From Balneolales bacterium (GTDB lineage: Bacteria; Bacteroidota; Rhodothermia; Balneolales; Cyclonatronaceae): a stretch of 33,459 nt of DNA. The stretch lies in assembly GCA_022565805.1 (NCBI GenBank), contig JAIULZ010000032.1, positions 1 through 33,459 on the forward strand. The letters run 5' to 3'. A program made the translations under genes and the position numbers. Positions 15,879 through 24,148 of the stretch are shown in pieces. Numbering within the stretch: position 1 is the first letter of the stretch; each line of letters opens with the position of its first letter. The notes beneath the pieces are model-generated. The model worked only from the letters and a program-made list of their open reading frames with translations. It was not told where the DNA came from and ran no database searches.

Positions 15879-16946
15879 TTGGCAGAGCTATTAACAAAAA
15901 AACAAATATCACGGAGTAAAGACTCGGGTATAAATAGCGTGAGTGAATTGGATCATTTTATATCCAGATATGCCGATGTTGATTCTCCCTATACCTATAG
16001 ATTTAATTCAAGTAATCCGTCTAATCTCGACTTTGTTAAGTCTGAAATGTTGCTTACCGTTATAAATTACACAAGAATAAACGAATTCAGGTATATAAAT
16101 AAGTTTTTTGAACGTGTAAATGAAGAGCTTGAACAAGGTGGATTGTATATAGGCTGTGTCGAAACTAAGGAGATGAGGAAAAAGCGTGTTATTAATAAAG
16201 TCCATCCTTTATTGAGCTATCCATTTTATACCATTGATTTTATTTATAAAAGAATATTACCCAAGCTTCCCGTTATCAAGAAAGCATATTTTGCGGTTAC
16301 AGATGGTAAAAACCGCGTAGTATCAATGACTGAAACTCTTGGACGGCTTGTTTCTTGTGGTTTTAAAGTTATAGATACTCATCAAGATGGTTATCTTACT
16401 TGGTTTGTAGCACAGAAAGAGTGTGAGCCAAAGTTCGATATGGATGCTACATATGGTGCTATTGTGGGGCTTAATAGAATTGGTAAAGATGGTAAGCTTA
16501 TTAAAGTTTATAAAGTTAGAACGATGCATCCCTATTCTGAGTACATTCAAGATTTTATTTTTGAGAAAAACGATCTAAAGAAAGGTGGAAAATTCGATCA
16601 GGACTTCAGAATTACAAATTGGGGTAAACTTTTCCGGAAACTTTGGATAGATGAATTACCAATGTTTTATAATTTACTTAAAGGTGATGTAAAGCTTGTC
16701 GGAGTAAGACCGCTAAGCAGACAATACTTTAATTTATACCCAAGTGAATTTCAGCAGCTTAGGACAAAATATAAGCCGGGCCTCATTCCTCCTTTTTATC
16801 ACGATTTACCCGAGTCTCTCGATGAAATTATTGAGTCTGAAAAGAGATACCTCGAGTCTTATGATAAAGCTCCACTAAGAACAGACTTTAACTATTTTGT
16901 GAAGTCTTTGTACAATATTATTTTTAAAAAAGCCCGTAGTAGTTAG
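15879..16946 (+). CDS. Bacterial sugar transferase (PGT-like) with methyltransferase-like N-terminus
   Basis: A 355-residue protein starting at TTG. The C-terminal half (about 195-350) is the bacterial sugar transferase domain: NRIGKDGKLIKVYKVRTM (normally RvGknGkpF.iyKFRTM), WIDELPMFYNLLKGDVKLVGVRPLS with the catalytic Asp-Glu pair at 258-259, and KPGLIPPF. The family's N-terminal re-entrant membrane helix is absent. Residues about 55-180 (GGLYIGCVETKEMRKKRVI ... LGRLVSCGFKVID ... WFVAQK) resemble the C-terminal half of a class I methyltransferase without its SAM-binding loop. Proteins of this layout occur in Bacteroidota. It probably loads the first sugar phosphate onto undecaprenyl phosphate, though its membrane attachment is unclear. 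Confidence 0.85.
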   Translation: MAELLTKKQISRSKDSGINSVSELDHFISRYADVDSPYTYRFNSSNPSNLDFVKSEMLLTVINYTRINEFRYINKFFERVNEELEQGGLYIGCVETKEMRKKRVINKVHPLLSYPFYTIDFIYKRILPKLPVIKKAYFAVTDGKNRVVSMTETLGRLVSCGFKVIDTHQDGYLTWFVAQKECEPKFDMDATYGAIVGLNRIGKDGKLIKVYKVRTMHPYSEYIQDFIFEKNDLKKGGKFDQDFRITNWGKLFRKLWIDELPMFYNLLKGDVKLVGVRPLSRQYFNLYPSEFQQLRTKYKPGLIPPFYHDLPESLDEIIESEKRYLESYDKAPLRTDFNYFVKSLYNIIFKKARSS

Positions 16947-17014
16947 TTTTATGATACTTTTTTAAATGAAATGACCCACCTGATCAGGACAGCAGGGGTA
17001 AATAAATAAAATTA

Positions 17015-18031
17015 GTGGAAATCAGTCCGAAACCTAAAATTGCTCTGATATCCTCCTGGGATACCGAATTCGTTAAAGACGATTTTGAAATCCTATCGAA
17101 TTATTACGACATTTCTTTATACCTGACACGCGAAAAAGGCTTTTTCTCGAAAGAGTTTGTATCAATTATTTCCGAAGCACGAATCATACTTGTTTGGTTT
17201 GCTGCCGTTCACGCTATTCCACCCGCTTTATGGTCATTAATAACAGGAAAGCCTCTTCTTGTGTTTAGTGGTGGTTACGATGTAGCTTCTATTCCTGAAA
17301 TAGGATATGGAAATAGAAATCATCGTATAAAAAAGCAAATAACACGCTTTGTCCTCGCCCGAGCTACAAAGATTATAGTACAGTCTCATTTTTCATTGAG
17401 GGAAATAGAATCTTGCTACCCTCAACATAAGTATAAACTTAGCTATATCCCTCATAGAATAAGCATCCCCGATAATTTTTTGAATAAACCAATTTCTTTG
17501 AAACGGGAGAAAATTCTGTTAACGGTAGCGCTCTTAAATCCGCTTAACTATAAAAGAAAAAAAATAGAGCTAATCAAGCAAATAGCATCAGAATTACCGG
17601 ACTACTCCGTAATTCATATTGGCAAAATTTTTGACGAACAGAAGATGCAGTTCGATAAAAACTTGCCTGTAAATATGAAAAGCGTTGGTTTTGTAAAAGC
17701 AGACACACTATGGGACTACTATAATAGTGCAACTGCTTTGCTACTTCCTTCCTGGCATGAAGGCTTCGGAATAACTGCTGTAGAGGCAGCAGCAGCAGGC
17801 TGCGTGCCATTAATAAGTGGCGCAGGAGCTCAGAAAGAAGTTACCATGGGATATTCCATAAAACCAACAGAAGAAACGGTTAAAAGCTGGGTGAAATCTA
17901 TAAAAAAGATGGAAATTGATGTAGATGATACCTATAGAAAGAAAATGGCCAAGGAGTTAAGGAAATTCTACGCAAGTGAGCTTCGATTAACATCTTTGAG
18001 GGAATTGATTAGCAGCATTATAGAGGAATAG
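17015..18031 (+). CDS. GT4-family glycosyltransferase
   Basis: A 338-residue GT-B fold enzyme. The GTG start is placed just before the first Rossmann strand (KPKIALISSWD), which supports it. The C-terminal donor-binding region shows LLPSWHEGFGITAVEAAAAGCVPLIS, the E-x7-E type motif of family 4 transferases that use nucleotide sugars with retention of configuration. There is no TM helix, so it acts at the cytoplasmic face on a lipid-linked acceptor. The sugar is unknown. It lies 68 bases after the sugar transferase and 138 bases before the flippase. Confidence 0.88.
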   Translation: MEISPKPKIALISSWDTEFVKDDFEILSNYYDISLYLTREKGFFSKEFVSIISEARIILVWFAAVHAIPPALWSLITGKPLLVFSGGYDVASIPEIGYGNRNHRIKKQITRFVLARATKIIVQSHFSLREIESCYPQHKYKLSYIPHRISIPDNFLNKPISLKREKILLTVALLNPLNYKRKKIELIKQIASELPDYSVIHIGKIFDEQKMQFDKNLPVNMKSVGFVKADTLWDYYNSATALLLPSWHEGFGITAVEAAAAGCVPLISGAGAQKEVTMGYSIKPTEETVKSWVKSIKKMEIDVDDTYRKKMAKELRKFYASELRLTSLRELISSIIEE

Positions 18032-18104
18032 TATATCTTCTGGAGAAATACATCCATATTATTTATAATCGGGGTAGATTAATCATTTTGGTAATATCGA
18101 ATAT

Positions 18105-18126
18105 CTTGTATCTCTAAGATAACAAG
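18105..18126 (+). promoter_or_regulatory. Small hairpin upstream of the flippase gene
   Basis: CTTGTATCT and AGATAACAAG pair over a CTA loop, with one bulged base, giving a 9-bp stem 43 bases upstream of the TTG start of the flippase gene. There is no U-run, so it may be a leader structure or a chance hairpin. Confidence 0.2.
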
Positions 18127-18169
18127 GTCATATACAATATATCAGTACCCATTTTGAGACCAAAAACTG

Positions 18170-19501
18170 TTGGCTACGTATTCTAAAACGAACATCCTCA
18201 AATCCTCAGCTTGGATAGCCGCCTATCGGATGATTCGTATGGTGCTTGCATTTGTTGTTGGTATTTTTGTTGCCAGATATTTGGGCCCCTCGTTGTATGG
18301 ACAGTTAAGCTATTCTGTAGCTTTAGTTATGATTTTTCTTGGGGTAGCAGGACCCGGAATGAAGGATGTGATAACGCAAAAGCTAGATGAATGTAAAGAT
18401 GAAACCGATAAGGCGGGATTGCTTTATGCGTCATTCAGGTTAATGTTTATTATTAATGCTGCTTTATTAGTAGCAACTGTGCTAGTAGCCATTCTTTTGA
18501 GGCCAGATGATAGATTAATTTGGGCACTTGTAGCCATCATTGGCCTCGGAAACGTGTTCCGCGCTTGTGAATCTTTTGAGCTTTATTTTTTGTATCGGCT
18601 TGAAATGAGCCGAACAGTACTAATTCAGGCAGGTAGTTTTTTAATTACAGCTATCCTAAAACTTATTTTAATTTGGCTGGCTGCAGATCTCATTTGGTTC
18701 GGCATTGCGGTTGGAGCAGAATTGTTAATAACAGGTGCAGGATTCTGGCTAACTTATAAAACACGCAAAAATCAGAATAAGCCAATATTGGTGTGGTCTT
18801 TATATTACCGAAAAGTAATTCATGTTTTAAAAATTTCCGTACCAGCTATTGGAGCTCTTGGCTTTACTCTAATGCTGTTTAAGGCAGATCAGGTTATGCT
18901 AGGCTGGCTTGCAGGCGATGCAGCTACCGGTTTTTATGCCATTGCAGCACAGTTTTCTGAGTATTGGCTTTACCTTGCTGCTGCTGTCGTTACTTCTATG
19001 TATCCGAATTTGCTCAATGCAAAAAATAAAGATTTGTCTGAAGGCACTTCAGGTTTTAAAAAACAGTTTATTACACTTTGCAGTTTGCTGATTTATTCAG
19101 CTATACTGCTACAATTGCTCGTCTACTTTACAGGAAATCATATAATAATCTTTTTTCTTGGAGACAGCTTTGTAAACTCAGCCGAAATTCTCCGGGTACA
19201 CATCTGGTCTCTTGTTTTTATTTTTTTACTCGAAGCCCTTAAAAAATGGTTTGTTATTGAAAATCTGTTGAGTAAATATTTTACTATTATGGCAATAGCC
19301 GCTATTTCTAATATTGGTATAAACTTGATCTTAATACCGGAATTTGGTGGCATAGGCGCCGCATGGGCTACCGTTTTTGCATACGGCCTTGCTGGTTTTG
19401 CGGGGGTTTTTATTTTTAAAAGTTCGAGAGAAGCCGGTTATCTGATACTGAAAGGAGCTCTTCATCCATGGAAAAAAATAAGCCGCACATTCTATTCTTA
19501 G
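18170..19501 (+). CDS. Wzx-type polysaccharide flippase (MATE/MVF superfamily)
   Basis: A 443-residue membrane protein with about 12 hydrophobic segments. The N-terminal block, ending in FVARYLGPSLYGQLSYS, is the signature of polysaccharide biosynthesis (RfbX/Wzx) flippases. Other family segments are AGPGMKDVITQ and LLNAKNKD. It would flip undecaprenyl-pyrophosphate oligosaccharide across the inner membrane. The start is TTG, as the next in-frame ATG is at residue 21, inside the first helix. Its end overlaps the start of the next glycosyltransferase by 34 bases, so the two are translationally linked. Confidence 0.92.
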   Translation: MATYSKTNILKSSAWIAAYRMIRMVLAFVVGIFVARYLGPSLYGQLSYSVALVMIFLGVAGPGMKDVITQKLDECKDETDKAGLLYASFRLMFIINAALLVATVLVAILLRPDDRLIWALVAIIGLGNVFRACESFELYFLYRLEMSRTVLIQAGSFLITAILKLILIWLAADLIWFGIAVGAELLITGAGFWLTYKTRKNQNKPILVWSLYYRKVIHVLKISVPAIGALGFTLMLFKADQVMLGWLAGDAATGFYAIAAQFSEYWLYLAAAVVTSMYPNLLNAKNKDLSEGTSGFKKQFITLCSLLIYSAILLQLLVYFTGNHIIIFFLGDSFVNSAEILRVHIWSLVFIFLLEALKKWFVIENLLSKYFTIMAIAAISNIGINLILIPEFGGIGAAWATVFAYGLAGFAGVFIFKSSREAGYLILKGALHPWKKISRTFYS

Positions 19502-20571
19502 CAGATGGCGGATCTGTTCATACACAACGTTGGGCTCTGAGTTTAAAAAAAGAAGGTTTTAAAGTTTCCCTTCTATCCCGCACTTTTTCAGATACTGATG
19601 TTTTTATACAGAATAGTGTGGCTATTGCCCCTTTTCTACCCGACGGAAAATGGACATGGTTAACGGCACGGTCTAAGGTGAAAAGATGGTGTATAGAACA
19701 GCAAGTAGACATCGTTCATGCGTTTTACGCCACCAATTACGGGCTGTTGATGGCTGTGAGTGGCTTTAAGCCAAATATATTAACTGTAATGGGAACAGAT
19801 GTTTTTTCTTATACAGAAAAGTCCTGGCTGCATGAGAAAAGCACGGCCTGGATTCTTAGCAAGGTAACCGTTATAACTGGTGCAAGTGAAGCGCTATGTA
19901 AAAGAGTTATGACCATTCGTAATAGACCGAATCATGTTCTTAAAATACCATTTGGTATCGATACCCAAAAATTTGCACCTTTTGATAATAAGCTAAAATC
20001 TGCCCATAGCTTCAATAACGATTTTGTGAAAGTTATAGCTGTAAGGCATTTGGAATTTAAATATGGTCTGGATATTCTCGTAAAAGCCATAGCCCTCGTA
20101 CAACTTAAAGCAGGTGATATCAAAATTTCTGTGGATATATATGGTGAGGGCAAAGAATCGAAGGAGCTTCAGGACTTAATAGCACATTTTGGTCTTGAAG
20201 AAATCGTGAATTTAAAGGGAAAAGTAAAGCCCGAAAATGTACCCGGTATTTTGCGAAATGCAGAAATTTTTGTAGCACCAAGCAGAGAAGAAAGTTATGG
20301 TGTGGCAATCTTAGAAGCATCGGCATGTGGGCTACCGGTTGTTGGCTCTAACGTTGGAGGAATTCCTGAAACCATTGAAGATGGTGTTACCGGGATGCTA
20401 TTCGAAACTGAAAACCCCAGCCAACTCGCAGATATTTTAATCGAGCTTAGCCGGAATCGTGATAAACGAATCGGTATGGGGCGGGAAGGGAGACAGAGAG
20501 TTCTCCGGCTGTTTGATCAGGAAGTAGCTATAAAAAAAATGGCTGATCTATACCTATCATTAAAAAAATGA
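19468..20571 (+). CDS. GT4-family glycosyltransferase
   Basis: A 367-residue GT-B enzyme with a clear family 4 layout. The N-terminal domain starts KPHILFLADGGSVHTQRWALSL and has the loop VHAFYATNYG. The linker NHVLKIPFGIDTQKF is typical. The donor domain holds APSREESYGVAILEASACGLPVVGS (E-x7-E) followed by NVGGIPETIEDGVTG. It is a cytoplasmic retaining transferase; donor and acceptor are unknown. It overlaps the flippase gene by 34 bases and is the last plus-strand gene of the locus. No terminator is visible in the 65-base convergent gap after it. Confidence 0.93.
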   Translation: MEKNKPHILFLADGGSVHTQRWALSLKKEGFKVSLLSRTFSDTDVFIQNSVAIAPFLPDGKWTWLTARSKVKRWCIEQQVDIVHAFYATNYGLLMAVSGFKPNILTVMGTDVFSYTEKSWLHEKSTAWILSKVTVITGASEALCKRVMTIRNRPNHVLKIPFGIDTQKFAPFDNKLKSAHSFNNDFVKVIAVRHLEFKYGLDILVKAIALVQLKAGDIKISVDIYGEGKESKELQDLIAHFGLEEIVNLKGKVKPENVPGILRNAEIFVAPSREESYGVAILEASACGLPVVGSNVGGIPETIEDGVTGMLFETENPSQLADILIELSRNRDKRIGMGREGRQRVLRLFDQEVAIKKMADLYLSLKK

Positions 20572-20636
20572 TGGATAAACTGACCAGATCGTGCTTCGTA
20601 AAATAGGGGTTAAATTGTATCTCTAAGAAACTTAAG

Positions 20637-21356
20637 TCAGCGTTCATCACGGAGCTGCTCTGTAAGTGAATTTAGTGGTGGTGAAAAACTTTCCTGAAAA
20701 AACTCAAAATGTACAGGTTCGCCTATCCGCTCGTCCATTCTGGTTTTTCTAATGGTTTCCATATACGTTTTGTAGCAATATAGAGCAGAAAGTGCAATTT
20801 GATGTTCTTCTGAATTTGTTTGAATAATGCAGTCTATTTCTTCTTCGGTCGAATTGTTTAGTTTAAAATACCCTTCTGTTTCTGAGTTTGGTCCCAAAGT
20901 GTAAAGGGCAAGGCGCTTGAGCCATAAATGGCCATTGCTTCGTAAATGGCAGAAAACCCGTTTAACTACAGCATGGCTAACCAAATGGTCGTGAAATCCA
21001 CTAATGCCATGTACGGCATAGGTAACTAAAATGTCGGGCTTTATCGCTAAAACATGGTCTTCAACTGTTTGCTCAATTATCTGAGGAAACATATTTTTTA
21101 GTCCGGAATCAGGGAGATCAAGCACAGTCATACCTGTTAAACGAAGCTTTTCGGCAACATTAATCATCTCCTGATAACGTATTTCCCCCATTTCTTCTAT
21201 GCTAAGACCAAGATCATGGCGTACTTTAGTTGCCCCGCCTTTGGTCAGGGTTAGTAAATATACCTCGTGGCCTTGGCTTATTTGTTGAGCAATACCAGCT
21301 GGAGGTCCGAAAGATTCATCGTCGGGGTGGGGGAAAATGTATAAAATTGTTGCCAT
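20637..21356 (-). CDS. PIG-L/LmbE-family N-deacetylase
   Basis: A 239-residue zinc-dependent deacetylase of the PIG-L family. The N-terminal signature FPHPDDESFGP supplies zinc ligands (H10, D13), and HGISGFHDHLVSHAVV supplies the third histidine. The family removes acetyl groups from N-acetylglucosaminyl substrates, as in GPI, mycothiol and bacillithiol synthesis or from natural products and glycans. It converges with the glycan locus. It may deacetylate a glycan precursor, or belong to bacillithiol synthesis (BshB); the sequence alone cannot decide. There is no signal peptide, so it acts in the cytoplasm. Confidence 0.9.
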   Translation of the reverse strand: MATILYIFPHPDDESFGPPAGIAQQISQGHEVYLLTLTKGGATKVRHDLGLSIEEMGEIRYQEMINVAEKLRLTGMTVLDLPDSGLKNMFPQIIEQTVEDHVLAIKPDILVTYAVHGISGFHDHLVSHAVVKRVFCHLRSNGHLWLKRLALYTLGPNSETEGYFKLNNSTEEEIDCIIQTNSEEHQIALSALYCYKTYMETIRKTRMDERIGEPVHFEFFQESFSPPLNSLTEQLRDER

Positions 21357-21640
21357 AGGATTTTAAGACAAACCTTTAATGAAAAGCTTTTTTATGAAAA
21401 ATTTTAAAAAGATGAGAATATATAAACATTAGGACTATTTCCAGTACTTAAGAGCAGATACAGAGCAAAAAAATACAATCGGAGCAATTATTCATAAAGA
21501 AATCTAGTGTTTAGTAAATTTAAATGCATGTTAATATTTAAATCTAATAAATATAAGTCTGCCAATCTTTTTTGGTATATGAAACAGACTGTGGAATGAA
21601 AATTAATGTAAGGTTTGGCCGTATTCTGTCTCTTTAGAAT

Positions 21641-24073
21641 ATGTCAGAAAAGTTATCATATCAATTCCCTTTTGCAGTGTACCCGGCTGTCCGGATTGCG
21701 CTATTATTTTCGTTAGGAATATTAGGTTCCTATTACGTGGGGCTCGAGCCTTTATGGGGTTATCTATTGGTTGGGGTATTGGTGTTACTCTGTATTATTG
21801 CAGAGGTGTGGAGAAAGCAAAAAATAAGTATCTCAGCTGGTAGATGGGCCAGCCTGATATCAATTTTGCTGATTGTAGCCTGTGGTGCTCTGCGTGCATC
21901 TGTTGCAGAGAATAAAGAAAGGCCAGAAAAAGATATAGCGGTATTTTTTGAAGGTGAGCAGCTTCAGTGGCATGGAAGAATACTGGAAAGCACGTATAAT
22001 CAAACTCGAACCTTGAGTTTAGTTATGAGAGTAGACAGTTTGCATTTTGATGGTGTAAAGCTAAAGAATAAATCGTCCTTTAGAACACAAATCAGGTTCT
22101 TCAGAGCCGATTCATTGCTCGCTAATACACTTGCTGCTGGCTCTTATGTGAGTGTAGCTGCTGTTCCAACTCCCATACCCCGTTTGCGAAATCCTCATGA
22201 CTTTAACGTAGAAAGCTGGCTGTCAGGTCAAGGTATATTTATTCAGGCTCGGGGAGAGCAATTGCTCGAATTACATCAATATCCGAATATCTTTGGCTGG
22301 GGATGGTGGCGGAATAAAATGAGATCGGGAATCGACGCAGTTTTCTCAACCGAACAGGCACCGCTGGCAAAAGCAATTATGATCGGATACCGAGCCGATT
22401 TAGACGCAGGTATCAGGCAAGATTTTTCACGTGCGGGCCTGGCGCACTTAATGGCTGTTTCGGGAATGCATGTCGGGTTTGTGCTTATCCCGCTATGGTT
22501 CGTGATACCTTTTTTCTGGAGACAAAGATGGGGTAAGGAAGCTGGCTTAGTGCTAATATTTCTAATTCTGTTCCTCTATGCAGGTATTACAGGGTTTTCA
22601 CCATCGGTACAGAGGGCTTCCGTTTTCGCTTTTTTTATTGCTTTTGCGCGCCTTTATCAATACAGACGAGACCCTGTAAATCTTACAGGAGCTGCAGCTC
22701 TAATTATATTGGTAGTAGACCCGTTTTCGCTGTTTCAAATTGGTTTTCAGATGTCGTTTGCAGCGGTTCTTACCATTTTTTTGATGATGCCTGTACTCGA
22801 GCGGTTTGTGAAACCGGCTCTCAGGTCAAGATGGTTTATTAAGGTGCTTAACCTCACAATATTAAGTGTGTTTATTCAGCTTGCTTTAATGCCTGTTTTG
22901 GTACATCGATTTAATGAATTCTCCATTATAGGCCCCTTGATGAACACTATTGCTGCTCCAATCACACAGCTGATGTTTATTCTTGGGTTCGCCAGTGTGT
23001 TTGTGGGATTTGTAAATGAGCAGTTTGGTATTTTTGTAGCTATCCCTGCAGATATTCTTACAAGCTGGCTGGCATCTATTAGCGCATGGTCTGCGGCCTT
23101 ACCCGGTGCCTGGGTGTATGGTAGCTTGTCTTCACCCTGGTTTTATGTAGTTTGGATGTGTCTGTTCTTTTTTATTGCAACGATTTGGAACCCGCATTTA
23201 CGAATAAAATGGCTGGCTGTGCTGCTTGTAAGCTTAATTATTTGGCAAGGCCATCATATTTATATGCAGCAGGCCGATACGAAACTCAGAATTACTTTTT
23301 TTGATGTTGGGCAGGGTGATGCGGTTCTTATTCAAACACCTTCGGGAAAGGCGTATCTTTATGATACCGGCCTTTGGTCTCCATTCGGAAATAGCGGAGA
23401 CCGTGTTTTGCTACCCCATCTGCGGGCCGAAGGTATAACTCGTATTGAAGCTGTTTTTCTTTCTCACCCTCACGCGGATCACATAGGTGGATTAATACCA
23501 ATTCTTGAAGAGCTGGAAGTTGGGAAAATCTATGATCCGGGTTTTGAGTTTCAGTCAAGAATCTTTGCGGGCTATCGCGCAGCAGCCGAAGCGGCTGGTG
23601 TTCCTGTTATTGTACCCAAACCCGGAGAAGTTATATGGCTAGATCATAATATTCCAGCTAAAATTCTGGGGCCGCATCTGCAGCTTAACTCAAGAAATCC
23701 CAATGAGCATTCGCTTATTGTACGCATCAAATACGGCAACACTAGTGTTTTACTTACCGGAGATGCCGAAACACAAGCGGAAAGAAAGCTTGCAGGCGAT
23801 TTTTGTGAATTGCTGCAATCCGATGTGTATAAGGCGGGGCACCATGGTAGCCGTACAAGCTCGCATCACTTCTTTCTGGATTGTGTGCAACCTCAAAAAG
23901 TAGTCGTTTCCAACGGATTAAGCAATCGCTACGGACACCCGCATCCAGAGGCTACTGCAAGAATAAAGTCGCATGTTTCTAAGGATCGGCTTTTCTTTAC
24001 CGCACTGGATGGAGCCATAATTCTTGAATCAGACGGTGAGCATTTTATTCATATTAACTGGAGGGGTAATTAG
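21641..24073 (+). CDS. comEC: ComEC/Rec2 DNA-uptake channel protein
   Basis: An 810-residue protein of full family length. It starts with TM helices, followed by an OB-fold-like periplasmic region (about 100-210), then the polytopic Competence domain (GYRADLDAGIRQDFSRAGLAHLMAVSGMH region and PSVQRA, about 240-540). It ends in a metallo-beta-lactamase-like domain: FFDVGQGDAVLIQTPSG, SHPHADH (H609, H611, D613, H614), LLTGDAE and KAGHHGSRTSS. ComEC carries single-stranded DNA across the inner membrane during natural transformation, and the C-terminal domain probably degrades the other strand. All motifs seem intact. It stands alone, divergent from the PIG-L gene across 284 bases. Confidence 0.96.
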   Translation: MSEKLSYQFPFAVYPAVRIALLFSLGILGSYYVGLEPLWGYLLVGVLVLLCIIAEVWRKQKISISAGRWASLISILLIVACGALRASVAENKERPEKDIAVFFEGEQLQWHGRILESTYNQTRTLSLVMRVDSLHFDGVKLKNKSSFRTQIRFFRADSLLANTLAAGSYVSVAAVPTPIPRLRNPHDFNVESWLSGQGIFIQARGEQLLELHQYPNIFGWGWWRNKMRSGIDAVFSTEQAPLAKAIMIGYRADLDAGIRQDFSRAGLAHLMAVSGMHVGFVLIPLWFVIPFFWRQRWGKEAGLVLIFLILFLYAGITGFSPSVQRASVFAFFIAFARLYQYRRDPVNLTGAAALIILVVDPFSLFQIGFQMSFAAVLTIFLMMPVLERFVKPALRSRWFIKVLNLTILSVFIQLALMPVLVHRFNEFSIIGPLMNTIAAPITQLMFILGFASVFVGFVNEQFGIFVAIPADILTSWLASISAWSAALPGAWVYGSLSSPWFYVVWMCLFFFIATIWNPHLRIKWLAVLLVSLIIWQGHHIYMQQADTKLRITFFDVGQGDAVLIQTPSGKAYLYDTGLWSPFGNSGDRVLLPHLRAEGITRIEAVFLSHPHADHIGGLIPILEELEVGKIYDPGFEFQSRIFAGYRAAAEAAGVPVIVPKPGEVIWLDHNIPAKILGPHLQLNSRNPNEHSLIVRIKYGNTSVLLTGDAETQAERKLAGDFCELLQSDVYKAGHHGSRTSSHHFFLDCVQPQKVVVSNGLSNRYGHPHPEATARIKSHVSKDRLFFTALDGAIILESDGEHFIHINWRGN

Positions 24074-24089
24074 TTAGTTGTATAAAAAT

Positions 24090-24124
24090 AAAAGGGCAGA
24101 TTCTAAATTAGAATCCACCCTTTT
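24090..24124. terminator. Bidirectional intrinsic terminator between comEC and the protease gene
   Basis: AAAAGGG and GATTCT pair with AGAATC and CCCTTTT around an internal CA/CA mismatch and a small AT loop. It lies 17 bases after the comEC stop and 25 bases from the end of the convergent protease gene. The A-rich left side and T-rich right side suit termination in both directions. Confidence 0.85.
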
Positions 24125-24148
24125 GTAAATAAAATGATCACTTAAAAA

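Noticed and set aside
16979-16988. Palindrome CCTGATCAGG before the GT4 gene
   Set aside because: Ten-base palindromes are common by chance, and there is no second copy with matching context.
18105-20630. 14-base string TTGTATCTCTAAGA shared by 18107-18120 and about 20614-20630
   Set aside because: One such match is expected by chance in 33 kb; no further shared sequence surrounds it.
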